A stretch of 7,832 nucleotides of DNA from Acetobacteraceae bacterium (GTDB lineage: Bacteria > Pseudomonadota > Alphaproteobacteria > Acetobacterales > Acetobacteraceae), in contig CANJSR010000222.1 of the NCBI GenBank assembly GCA_947476855.1, forward strand, positions 1 through 7,832, in the 5' to 3' direction. A model generated the notes under the pieces. It saw only the letters and a list, made by a program, of their open reading frames with translations, made no database searches and had not been told where the DNA came from. The translations under genes were made by a program, and so were the position numbers. Shown piece after piece: positions 1-6,962 of the stretch; the stretch's first letter is position 1, and every line of letters starts with the position of its first letter.

Positions 1-1176
1 AAGCTCGCCGGCATCAACGCCGCCGAGGTCGAGCGCATCGACGCGATCGAGCGGGAAACCCGCCACGACGTCATCGCCTTCCTGACCTGGCTCGCCGAAG
101 CCATCGGCCCCGACAGCCGCTTCGTCCATCTGGGCATGACCAGCTCGGACATCCTGGATACCTGCCTGTCCGTGCAGATGACGCAGGCGGCCGACCTGCT
201 GCTGGCCGACCTCGACGCCGTGCTGGACGCGCTGAAGACCCGCGCGATGGAGCATAAGTATACAGTCACCATCGGGCGCAGCCACGGCATCCACGCCGAA
301 CCCACGACCTTCGGCCTGAAGCTCGCCGGCCACTATGCCGAGTTCGCCCGCAATCGCACCCGCCTGCTCGCCGCGCGCGCCGAGATCGCGACCTGCGCCA
401 TCTCCGGCCCCGTCGGCACCTTCGCCCAGGTCGATCCCCGCGTCGAAGCCTATGTCGCCGAAAAACTGGGCCTGGCCGTCGAGCCCGTCTCCACCCAGGT
501 CATCCCGCGCGACCGCCACGCCGCGTTCTTCGCGACCCTCGCGGTGATCGCCAGCGGGATCGAACGCCTCGCCACCGAGGTCCGTCATCTGCAGCGCAGC
601 GAAGTGCGGGAGGCCGAGGAGTTCTTCCACGCCGGCCAGAAAGGCTCCAGCTCCATGCCGCATAAGCGGAACCCGGTGCTGACCGAGAACCTGACCGGCC
701 TCGCCCGCATCGTTCGCGCCGCCGTCGTGCCCGCGCTGGAGAACGTGACCCTGTGGCATGAACGCGACATCAGCCACTCCAGCGTGGAGCGGGTCATCGC
801 ACCGGACGCCACCCTGGCGCTCGATTTCGCGCTGATGCGCCTCGCCGGCATGATCCAGCGGATGCTTGTGTATCCTGAGCGGATGAAGGCCAACCTGGAA
901 AGCCTGGGCGGCGTCGTCTATTCCGGCGACGTGCTACTGGCCCTGGCCCGGGCCGGCCTCAGCCGCGAGGACGCCTATGCCATCACCCAGCGCTGCGCCA
1001 TGGAAACCTGGACGAAGCTGGGCACGCCCGAGGGCCGCAGCTTCCGCCAGAACCTGGACGCCGACCCGGACGTCGCCGGCCGCGTGCCGGCCGCTGAACT
1101 GGACGCGGCGATGAAGCCGGCCCACCACACCAAGGCGATCGACCAGATCTTCGAACGGGTGTTCGGCGCGGGCTGA
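1..1176 (+). CDS. purB: Adenylosuccinate lyase, 5'-truncated by window edge
   Basis: PurB acts twice in cytosolic purine synthesis: it releases fumarate from SAICAR to give AICAR, and from adenylosuccinate to give AMP. The frame is open from base 1 and stops with TGA at 1174-1176, giving 391 visible codons. Family members are usually about 430-435 residues, so roughly 40-45 N-terminal residues lie off the window. The ATG at 136 is internal, because it sits inside the conserved HLGMTSSD motif (visible codons 43-49). Further motifs in order are GRSHGIHAEPTTFG (codons 92-105), whose first His matches the catalytic acid of the family, and the fumarase/aspartase superfamily signature GSSSMPHKRNP (codons 215-225, bases 643-675), whose flexible loop carries the catalytic Ser. 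Length and motifs fit the Bacillus-type PurB rather than the longer E. coli type. The gene converges on the minus-strand operon with only 6 bases between stop codons. Nothing appears broken. Confidence 0.97.
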   Translation, partial: KLAGINAAEVERIDAIERETRHDVIAFLTWLAEAIGPDSRFVHLGMTSSDILDTCLSVQMTQAADLLLADLDAVLDALKTRAMEHKYTVTIGRSHGIHAEPTTFGLKLAGHYAEFARNRTRLLAARAEIATCAISGPVGTFAQVDPRVEAYVAEKLGLAVEPVSTQVIPRDRHAAFFATLAVIASGIERLATEVRHLQRSEVREAEEFFHAGQKGSSSMPHKRNPVLTENLTGLARIVRAAVVPALENVTLWHERDISHSSVERVIAPDATLALDFALMRLAGMIQRMLVYPERMKANLESLGGVVYSGDVLLALARAGLSREDAYAITQRCAMETWTKLGTPEGRSFRQNLDADPDVAGRVPAAELDAAMKPAHHTKAIDQIFERVFGAG

Positions 1177-1178
1177 AC
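1161..1178. terminator. Weak hairpin over the purB stop, possible shared transcription end
   Basis: Two convergent genes end 6 bases apart here, so any terminator must overlap coding sequence. GTTCGGC (1161-1167) can pair with GCTGAAC (1172-1178) around a 4-base loop, a 7-bp stem with one G-U wobble in the plus-strand RNA. No T-rich tract follows on either strand, so it is not a classical intrinsic terminator. A competing 5-bp hairpin, CGAAC/GTTCG (1152-1165), overlaps it. It could be chance in GC-rich DNA. Confidence 0.2.
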
Positions 1179-1182
1179 GGGC

Positions 1183-1542
1183 CTATTGCGGCTGGAACGG
1201 ATTGCGCCAGCCGCCCCGCCCGCCCTCCGGCGCCTTCGGCGGAAACGCCTTCGCCAGATAATCCAAAATCACGTCCCGCTCGGCTTTCTCAAGCTCGGGC
1301 ATCGCGTGACGCACGGTCATCCAGGTCAGGGAGCCATCCCATTGCTCCCGGGTCATGCCCTGCGCGGCAACCAGCTTGAAGCCGTGGCAGGCGGCGCAGA
1401 AGCCGAAGGTCTCGTCCCGCCCCGGGAAATCGGGGAAGGTCGTCGGGTCCTCGGCCTCGGGCGCGAAGGCGGTCGCAGGCGGTCGCTGGGCTACCGCCGG
1501 CCCCGCCAGCAGCAACGCCAGCGCGACAATCGAAAGCCGCAT
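1183..1542 (-). CDS. Small periplasmic monohaem cytochrome c, probable electron acceptor of the sulfite dehydrogenase
   Basis: This 119-residue protein probably takes electrons from the adjacent molybdoenzyme and passes them to the respiratory chain, as SorB does for SorA. Residues 1-19 form a short Sec signal peptide (MRLS then a hydrophobic run, ending AVAQ). One haem c site, CAACH, lies at residues 49-53 (bases 1384-1398). Met75 and Met81 are the candidate distal haem ligands, in a segment that reads LTWMTVRHAMPEL; the sequence alone does not decide between them. A helix ending DYLAKAFPP follows, typical of small class I cytochromes. I chose the ATG at 1542, not the in-frame ATG at 1656, because it gives the signal peptide and overlaps the upstream stop by one base (TGATG), as in translational coupling. 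The Shine-Dalgarno is weak (GGTGGG just upstream). It is the last gene of the run, and its TAG stop is 6 bases from purB. The SorB assignment rests on context more than on sequence. Confidence 0.88.
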   Translation of the reverse strand: MRLSIVALALLLAGPAVAQRPPATAFAPEAEDPTTFPDFPGRDETFGFCAACHGFKLVAAQGMTREQWDGSLTWMTVRHAMPELEKAERDVILDYLAKAFPPKAPEGGRGGWRNPFQPQ

Positions 1543-2846
1543 CAACCCACCAGCACCGCGATCCGGTTGATCGGGTTGGCCCCATAGCCCTGCGGATTCC
1601 AGTTCGGCGCCACGATCGGCTGCGCCACCCCGTTCTTGTCCGTCGCCCTCACCCAAAGCTCGAAATACCCATCCGAGGGCAGCTTCACCGCATGGGTCCA
1701 GCGCACCCAGTCATACCGGTTGGTCGGCGCGGCCATCGCTGTCTTCTGCCAGGTCTGACCGAAGTCGATCGAGACATCGACCTGCCCGACGCCCACATCG
1801 CCATCCCAGGCCGCGCCGCGCAGCGGCAGGTCCCGGGTCCCGGCGGCAAGCCGCGTGCCATTGGCCGGATTGGTGATGATGCCGCGCACGGGCATCGACT
1901 CCAGATCACGGAAGGTCTTGCCATCGTTCGTGCTGCCCGGAACGATCGGTGTCACGGGAACGCGGTAGGACGTGCCCCCCATGCCCGCGCCGTCATGCGG
2001 CGTTTCGCGCACCTGCACGCGGTTCAACCATTTGGTGGACAATGAGCCCGGCCACCCCGGCACGATCAGGCGCACCGGCCCGCCATGGATGTTTTCCAGC
2101 GGCTGGCCGTTCATGGCCCACACGATCATCGTGTGCTCTTCCATCGACTTGGCGATGGCATTCCCGCGGGAAATCACACTCTTGGTCGTATCGCCGGACA
2201 GATGGACGTCGCTGCCATAGCTGCCGGTGAACTTCGCCGATGGCTTGAGCCCGGCGGCCGCCAGCACGTCGCGCAGCGGCACGCCCGTCCATTCCGCGCA
2301 ACCAGCACCGCCATTCGTCCATTGGTTGCCGCGCCCCGGCGGGGTGAAGAAGGACCGCCCGTTGCCGCCGCATTCCAGCACCATGCGGTGGGTGCGGGCC
2401 TGGAAACGCTGCTTGATCTCACCCAGCTTGAGCTCGACCGGGCTGTTCACCTCACCGTCGATACGGATCGTCCAGGCGTCTCCTGCGGTCGACTGATCCG
2501 GGATTTGCCCATTATTGCGGACAAAAAACTTACTGACCGGGGTGGTGTCGTCGTTCAACAGGTGTTCGGGCGTTTCCGCGACCAGGGGCCGGTCGCCGAG
2601 GACCACAAGGCCCTTGTCCTTGCCGGGGAAGTCCAGGAACACGGGTCCCTTGGCCTGCGCCATGGCCACCGGCACCATTCCGGTCGGCAGATAGCGCCCG
2701 AACGGGATCGCGGCACCGAGGGCCACACCGAGGGCCGAAAGACTGGCCCCCTTCAGCATCCCCCGGCGCCCCAGCACAACGGCGTCGGCGCGTTCGGGGT
2801 CGGCGCGGTAGAGTTCGGAAAGGCCGCGTTCCTGGCGAGCGATCAT
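1542..2846 (-). CDS. Tat-exported molybdenum sulfite oxidase-family enzyme (SorA/SorT-like sulfite dehydrogenase)
   Basis: The likely reaction is periplasmic oxidation of sulfite to sulfate at a molybdenum-pterin centre. The protein has 434 residues. A twin-arginine signal, GRRGMLKG (residues 26-33, Arg27-Arg28), precedes a hydrophobic stretch and an AMAQA cleavage region near residue 65, which fits export of a folded cofactor-loaded enzyme. The molybdopterin domain spans about residues 85-285, with FFVRNNG (107-113), the motif ECGGNGR (158-164) whose Cys159 should ligate Mo (codon 2370-2372), CAEWTGVPL (183-191) and the PVRLIVPGWPG stretch (257-267). The C-terminal Mo-co dimerisation domain follows (about 300-432; VDVSIDFGQTW at 356-366). 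Classical enzymes have His where this one has Asn112. No haem-binding motif is fused, so electrons must leave through a partner, evidently the cytochrome one base downstream. SoxC-type sulfane dehydrogenase is an alternative, but no other sox gene is visible. MsrP/YedY is less likely because of the dimerisation domain. Confidence 0.92.
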   Translation of the reverse strand: MIARQERGLSELYRADPERADAVVLGRRGMLKGASLSALGVALGAAIPFGRYLPTGMVPVAMAQAKGPVFLDFPGKDKGLVVLGDRPLVAETPEHLLNDDTTPVSKFFVRNNGQIPDQSTAGDAWTIRIDGEVNSPVELKLGEIKQRFQARTHRMVLECGGNGRSFFTPPGRGNQWTNGGAGCAEWTGVPLRDVLAAAGLKPSAKFTGSYGSDVHLSGDTTKSVISRGNAIAKSMEEHTMIVWAMNGQPLENIHGGPVRLIVPGWPGSLSTKWLNRVQVRETPHDGAGMGGTSYRVPVTPIVPGSTNDGKTFRDLESMPVRGIITNPANGTRLAAGTRDLPLRGAAWDGDVGVGQVDVSIDFGQTWQKTAMAAPTNRYDWVRWTHAVKLPSDGYFELWVRATDKNGVAQPIVAPNWNPQGYGANPINRIAVLVG

Positions 2847-2855
2847 GATCTGGTT

Positions 2856-2865
2856 CTCCCTCCCC
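2856..2865 (-). promoter_or_regulatory. Ribosome binding site of the sulfite oxidase-family gene
   Basis: Read on the minus strand, the purine-rich GGGGAGGGAG ends 9 bases before the ATG at 2846. It supports that start, and the Tat signal that follows at residue 26 agrees. The long (about 25-residue) region before the twin arginines is unusual but not rare in Tat proteins. Confidence 0.65.
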
Positions 2866-2894
2866 AGGGTTCTTTCACTCGGCTCCTGACCCTG
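2865..2894 (-). repeat. Inverted repeat in the gap between the second binding protein and the sulfite oxidase gene
   Basis: On the minus strand CAGGGT (2894-2889) is followed 18 bases later by its exact complement ACCCTG (2870-2865). The arms begin directly after the upstream TGA and end at the edge of the downstream ribosome binding site. A 6-bp stem with an 18-base loop is weak. It could mark a processing or attenuation point between transporter and oxidase genes, or be chance. No T tract follows and I see no convincing -35/-10 promoter in this 48-base gap. Confidence 0.25.
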
Positions 2895-4916
2895 TCAACG
2901 GAAATACCATTGTTCCGGCCGAGCGGACCAGGGCGGGCGGCAGTGCTGGGAGATGCAGATGCGCTCGGGGATATTGCCCAGGCGGTTGCTGACGACCCGG
3001 TTGCCCTGGCTGCCAGGCGCCTGCCCGACCAGGCCGATCTGCCACTTGGCATCCGCGGCCAGGCGCCAGATTTCGCGGGCGTGTTCGTTACGCTCCTCTT
3101 CCCCCTTGCTGGGCGCGGTCCGCATCAGGTCGTAGACACGCAGCAGGTTGGGGTCGTCCGGCTTCACGCCGTTGGTGCCGCCGGATGCGTACCAGAGGGA
3201 GTAGGCGCTGCCCATCAGGCTGCCCGCGGGATCGACCGGCAAAGCAAGCGTCGGGAACAGGAACAGACTCTCCGAACCACTATTGGAGAACAGCACCATC
3301 TGGTGCTGATCATTACGGACACGGGTGAAGAACAGGCTGCGTTCGAGCAGTTTCATATCCGCCGCGATTCCAACGGCGCGCCACTGCTGGATCACCATCT
3401 CGACCTGCTGCGGCCAGGTGGGATTGAGCGTCTGTGCCACATCGATCTGCAGACGGAACCGCTCGCCATTGTCGGTGCGGAGACGGTAGCCTTCACGGTC
3501 CTTCTTCGTCAGTCCGACTGCATCGAGCATCGCGTTGGCCTTCGCCTTGTCGAAGGTCGACCACTTCTCGATCCATTCCTTTCCAGGGCTTTCGGGCACG
3601 ACTTCCGACGGCACGCCTGATCCCGGTGTACCGAGACCCAGCCAGAAGGTTTCGTTCAACTGCTCACGATCGATCGCGATCGACAGCGCGCGTCGGAAAT
3701 CGGCGTTGGCGATCCACTTCGCAACCTCGGGGTCCGCGCGATAGGACAGGTTGAACACGAACTGTGAATCGCTGCCATTGAAACCAAGATCGAGGCGGTA
3801 GCGGTACTTCCCTCGCTCCTGGTTTTCCAGGAAGACCGGAAGCTTGGCGATGTCGATGAAGCGTTCCTGGACGTCGTATTCACCGGCGATGGCGCGGAGG
3901 TTCACGACCTCGGGGTTCTCCGCCAGCGACATCTGCACGCGGTCGATATAGGGAAGCTGGTTGCCCGCCGTATCGACTTCATAGAAATACGGATTGCGTT
4001 CCAGCATCCAGGTCTGGGTGTTGATCGGCTGGGTCATCTTCCAGGCCGCGACCGTGGGCAGGTCGACGTTCATCCGCCAGTCGGACTTGTACTTGAAGAA
4101 CTGCACCCAGTTCGCATAGCCAGCAGCCTTGGCCTGGGCGTTGAGTGTATCGACCGGCGTATATTTCGGCAGGAACTGCTTCAGGTAGTGGGCGGGTGCG
4201 TAAAGCCCGAACGCCAGGCCTTCGGACTGCATCCGCGACTGCCCGCCGCCCACCTGGGAATCCCCGCCCAGCAGCTTGGGAAACAGGAAATGCGGGACGT
4301 CGAATTCGATCGCGACGGTCGTCTCATCGACCTTGCTCACCCGGCCCGGTTGCCCGCTTGGCGTCATGTCCGGCGCACGAGCGGGGGCGATGTCCTTGTT
4401 CTGATACATATCCTCGAACCAGAACAGGAAGTCATCGGCGGTGAAGGGCGAACCATCCGACCACTTCATTCCCTTGCGGAGGAACAACGTGGTCCGCTTG
4501 CCATCGGCGCTGATGTCATACCCCTTGGCGACCTGGGGCATCAGTTTCGTTCCGGTCACATCCCAGAACAGCGGCTTGTCGCCCGAGCGGATTCGGTTCC
4601 CGTTCTCCCCATCGCCTGGGCCCAGGAACGCCCGCCGCCAGGTGCCGCCGTAGCGGCCGACTTCGTGCAAGGGTTTCAGAACCAACGGTTCGGAGGGCAG
4701 GCGCTGTTCCACCGGCGGCAGCTTGCCGGCCTTCACCAATTCGGCAAGCTGTGGAGCCTCCTGAAACTTTTTTGGCACCTGCGTCGTGTCGAGGACGATG
4801 GTCGCCGTTTCAAGTTTGCCGACCAGGCCGGATTGCCGCATCTGTTCGGCGTGCTGTGCCTGGGCCGCGGTCGCGAGCCCAGCCAGAAGCACAAGCGCGA
4901 GAGGAACCGCTCTCAT
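2895..4916 (-). CDS. Periplasmic solute-binding protein, family 5 (oligopeptide/nickel type), second tandem copy
   Basis: This 673-residue protein should capture an importer's substrate in the periplasm. Residues 1-20 form a Sec signal peptide ending TAAQA; there is no lipobox Cys, so it is soluble rather than lipid-anchored. An extension of about 70 residues (SGLVGKLE..., PPVEQR) precedes the RYGGTWRR segment at 88-95. The family 5 signature region follows (about 127-171, with LRKGMKWSDG and FTADDF). The motif ERNPYFYEVDTAGNQLPYID is typical of long members of the family. The only two cysteines are Cys654 and Cys659 near the C-terminus. I chose the ATG at 4916 over the in-frame ATG at 4961 because the signal peptide starts there and because it forms an ATGA overlap with the preceding stop. 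No Shine-Dalgarno is visible before it, so translation probably depends on the upstream gene. It is a paralogue of that gene, about two-thirds identical by eye. The substrate cannot be read from the sequence. Confidence 0.93.
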   Translation of the reverse strand: MRAVPLALVLLAGLATAAQAQHAEQMRQSGLVGKLETATIVLDTTQVPKKFQEAPQLAELVKAGKLPPVEQRLPSEPLVLKPLHEVGRYGGTWRRAFLGPGDGENGNRIRSGDKPLFWDVTGTKLMPQVAKGYDISADGKRTTLFLRKGMKWSDGSPFTADDFLFWFEDMYQNKDIAPARAPDMTPSGQPGRVSKVDETTVAIEFDVPHFLFPKLLGGDSQVGGGQSRMQSEGLAFGLYAPAHYLKQFLPKYTPVDTLNAQAKAAGYANWVQFFKYKSDWRMNVDLPTVAAWKMTQPINTQTWMLERNPYFYEVDTAGNQLPYIDRVQMSLAENPEVVNLRAIAGEYDVQERFIDIAKLPVFLENQERGKYRYRLDLGFNGSDSQFVFNLSYRADPEVAKWIANADFRRALSIAIDREQLNETFWLGLGTPGSGVPSEVVPESPGKEWIEKWSTFDKAKANAMLDAVGLTKKDREGYRLRTDNGERFRLQIDVAQTLNPTWPQQVEMVIQQWRAVGIAADMKLLERSLFFTRVRNDQHQMVLFSNSGSESLFLFPTLALPVDPAGSLMGSAYSLWYASGGTNGVKPDDPNLLRVYDLMRTAPSKGEEERNEHAREIWRLAADAKWQIGLVGQAPGSQGNRVVSNRLGNIPERICISQHCRPPWSARPEQWYFR

Positions 4917-6931
4917 TTGTAGTACCACTGCTGGGGCCACGCGCTCCAGGGCGTGCGGCAATGCTGGGAGGTGCAGACCCGTTCCGGCACGTTCTCAAGT
5001 TTCGCATTGACGACGCGGGTGCCCATATAGGTCGGTGACAGGCCGACGATACCGATCGTCCATACACGATCGACCGCGAGCTTCCAGATTTCCTGGGCCA
5101 CCTTGGTCCGCTCCGCTTCCCGCAGACTGCCTGCGGAACGGAGGAGGTCGAAGGCCTTGAGCAGCTCAGGCTCCTCCGGCCCGATGCCGGTGGTACCATT
5201 GGACGCCCACCACTTTGCAAGCGCGGCACCGCCCTGGCTGGAGATGGGATCGACCGGCAGGACCGGGTTGGGGTAGAGGTACAGGCTCTCCGACCCATTG
5301 TTCGAGAAGATGGTGAGCTGGTGGTCATCGTTGCGGATACGCGTGTAGAACAACCCGCGCTCGAACAACTTGGTGTCGGCGTAGATACCGATCGCCTTCC
5401 ACTGCTGGATGATCATTTCGGCCTGCTGCGGCCAGGTCGGGGTCAGGGTCTGCGCCACATCGATCTGGAAGCGCAGGCGCTCGCCGTTGTCGGTCCGCAG
5501 GCGGTAGCCTTCACGATCCTTCTTGTTCAGACCGATGGAGTCCAGCAGCGCATTCGCCTGCTTCAAATCCAGTGTGGCCCAGCGAAGCCTGTAATCCTCC
5601 CCGGGGCTTTCCGGAATTTCCTTGGACGGCATCGAGGTGCTGATGACACCGAGGCCAAGCCAGAAGGCTTCGTTCAACTGGCCACGGTCAATGCCGAGGG
5701 CAAGAGCGCGACGGAATTCGACCTTCTGCAACCATTTGCGAATTTCGGGGTCCTGACGATAGGACATGTTGATGTAGATCTGGGAGTCACTGCCGTTGAA
5801 CCCAGGATCGAGCCGCACCTTGTAGCCGCCGCGCCCTGCGTTCTCAAGGAAGACCGGCAGCTTTGCGAGGTCGATGAAGCGTTCCTGGTAGTCATACTCA
5901 CCGGCGATGGCACGCAGGTTGATGACTTCCGGGTTCTCCGCGAGGCTAAGCTGTACCTTGTCGAGATAGGGAAGCTGGTTTCCTGCCGTATCGACCACGT
6001 AATAGAACGGGTTGCGCTCCAGCAGCCAGATCTGTCCGTTGATCGGCTGCACCATCTTCCACGCGGCCAGGGTCGGTGCGTCCTTGTTCAGACGCCAATC
6101 GGACTTGAAGCGGAAATACTGCACCCAGTTCTGGTAGCCATTGGTCTTCGCCTCGGCCGTCAGGGCTTCCATATTGGCCGGCGTCGCCATGTATTGACGC
6201 AAATAATGCGCCGGCGCGTAGGGACCGAAGCTGCGGCCATCCGACTGAAGGCGGGACTGTCCGCCACCGATCTGCGTGTCACCGGCCAGCAGACGGGGGA
6301 ACAGGAAGTAGGGTTCGTCGAAGTCGAAGACGACGGTGGTTTCATCGATCTTCTCGATCCGGCCGACCTTGCCGTTGATCGCGAGTTCCGGAACCGGTAC
6401 GGGAACCAGGTCCTTGTTCGCGTACATCTCCTTGAACCAGAACATGAAATCATCGGCGGTGAAGGGCGCGCCGTCGGACCACTTCATACCCTTGCGGAGG
6501 AACAGCGTGGTGCGCTTGCCATCGTCGCTGACCGCATAGCCCTTGGCGACCTGCGGGGCGACTTCCGTTCCGGAGTCATTCCAGAACAGCAATTTATCAC
6601 CGGCGCGGATGCGGTTGCCGTTCTCTCCATCCGCCGGCCCAAGGAAGCCGCGGCGCCAGATGCCGCCGTAGGTTCCGATGCTGCGCAACGGCTGGATCAC
6701 CATCGGCTCCGACCCGACGCGTTGGTCGACGGGCGGGAGCTTGCCGGCCTTGACCAGTTCGGCCAGCGCGGGGGCTTCCTTGAAAGCCTTTGGCATTTTC
6801 GCCGGGTCGGTCACGATGGTCGGGGCTTCCAACTTGCCGACCAACCCGGATTGCTCGAACGCGTTCTGTGCCTGCGTCGCGCCGGCGACCAGCGCCATTG
6901 CCGCAACCAGTCCCATGATTCTTTTGCGCAT
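4913..6931 (-). CDS. Periplasmic solute-binding protein, family 5 (oligopeptide/nickel type), first tandem copy
   Basis: This 672-residue protein is the first of two paralogous binding proteins and should deliver substrate to the importer energised by the ATPase just upstream. Residues 1-21 form a Sec signal peptide (MRKRIMG, hydrophobic core, TQA cleavage site) with no lipobox. The mature start SGLVGKLEAPTIV matches its paralogue. TYGGIWRR lies at 87-94 and the family 5 signature region at about 126-170 (LRKGMKWSDG, FTADDF). ERNPFYYVVDTAGNQLPYLD follows in the middle of the protein. Cys653 and Cys658 (CTSQHC) are the only cysteines, suggesting a disulfide near the C-terminus. At about 650 mature residues it is longer than DppA or OppA (about 510-520). 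The start at 6931 is supported by a strong Shine-Dalgarno and by the signal peptide. It begins 31 bases after the ATPase stop and overlaps the next gene by four bases. Peptides, opines or other small organic solutes are all possible ligands. Confidence 0.95.
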   Translation of the reverse strand: MRKRIMGLVAAMALVAGATQAQNAFEQSGLVGKLEAPTIVTDPAKMPKAFKEAPALAELVKAGKLPPVDQRVGSEPMVIQPLRSIGTYGGIWRRGFLGPADGENGNRIRAGDKLLFWNDSGTEVAPQVAKGYAVSDDGKRTTLFLRKGMKWSDGAPFTADDFMFWFKEMYANKDLVPVPVPELAINGKVGRIEKIDETTVVFDFDEPYFLFPRLLAGDTQIGGGQSRLQSDGRSFGPYAPAHYLRQYMATPANMEALTAEAKTNGYQNWVQYFRFKSDWRLNKDAPTLAAWKMVQPINGQIWLLERNPFYYVVDTAGNQLPYLDKVQLSLAENPEVINLRAIAGEYDYQERFIDLAKLPVFLENAGRGGYKVRLDPGFNGSDSQIYINMSYRQDPEIRKWLQKVEFRRALALGIDRGQLNEAFWLGLGVISTSMPSKEIPESPGEDYRLRWATLDLKQANALLDSIGLNKKDREGYRLRTDNGERLRFQIDVAQTLTPTWPQQAEMIIQQWKAIGIYADTKLFERGLFYTRIRNDDHQLTIFSNNGSESLYLYPNPVLPVDPISSQGGAALAKWWASNGTTGIGPEEPELLKAFDLLRSAGSLREAERTKVAQEIWKLAVDRVWTIGIVGLSPTYMGTRVVNAKLENVPERVCTSQHCRTPWSAWPQQWYYK

Positions 6932-6933
6932 CG

Positions 6934-6941
6934 TTTCCTCC
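6934..6941 (-). promoter_or_regulatory. Strong ribosome binding site of the first binding-protein gene
   Basis: The minus strand reads GGAGGAAA, with GGAGG (6941-6937) 5 bases before the ATG at 6931. It is the best Shine-Dalgarno in the window. Since the second binding-protein gene has none, this site may set translation of both. Confidence 0.8.
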
Positions 6942-6962
6942 GAAATCGGTGCCGGATGCCGG

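Larger units (their letters stand above)
2895..6931 (-). repeat. Diverged tandem gene duplication of about 2.02 kb units
   Basis: The two binding-protein genes (4913-6931 and 2895-4916) align over their full lengths with nearly equal size, the same domain order and the same C-terminal Cys pair. In the family signature segment, 37 of 44 residues match by my hand count. DNA is still recognisably similar in places, for example near 4441-4510 against 6459-6528. The copies have diverged too much to be a recent duplication. Confidence 0.85.

Noticed and set aside
136..1176. Taking ATG 136 as the purB start, giving a 346-residue protein.
   Set aside because: The frame is open to base 1, the preceding residues continue the PurB fold, and this Met lies inside a conserved motif.
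1186..1587. A 133-codon plus-strand frame just after purB that could look like a downstream gene.
   Set aside because: It lies antisense to the cytochrome c gene, whose CAACH haem site and signal peptide are convincing, and its Arg/Gln-rich product matches nothing I recognise.
1543..1656. A 38-residue N-terminal extension of the cytochrome from the in-frame ATG at 1656.
   Set aside because: It would overlap the end of the sulfite oxidase gene by over 100 bases and bury the signal peptide. The TGATG start at 1542 explains everything.
2085..3620. A 511-codon open frame on the plus strand across the sulfite oxidase and second binding-protein genes.
   Set aside because: It crosses the junction of two well-supported minus-strand genes, shows no domain or signal, and is rich in the residue mix expected of an antisense shadow.
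5701..5760. Lower GC in the binding-protein genes (32 of 60 bases here) than in purB (49 of 60 at 361-420), as a sign of transfer.
   Set aside because: These are two hand-picked lines; other lines in the operon (such as 1801-1860) are as GC-rich as purB, and no mobile-element trace, tRNA or direct repeat flanks the region.
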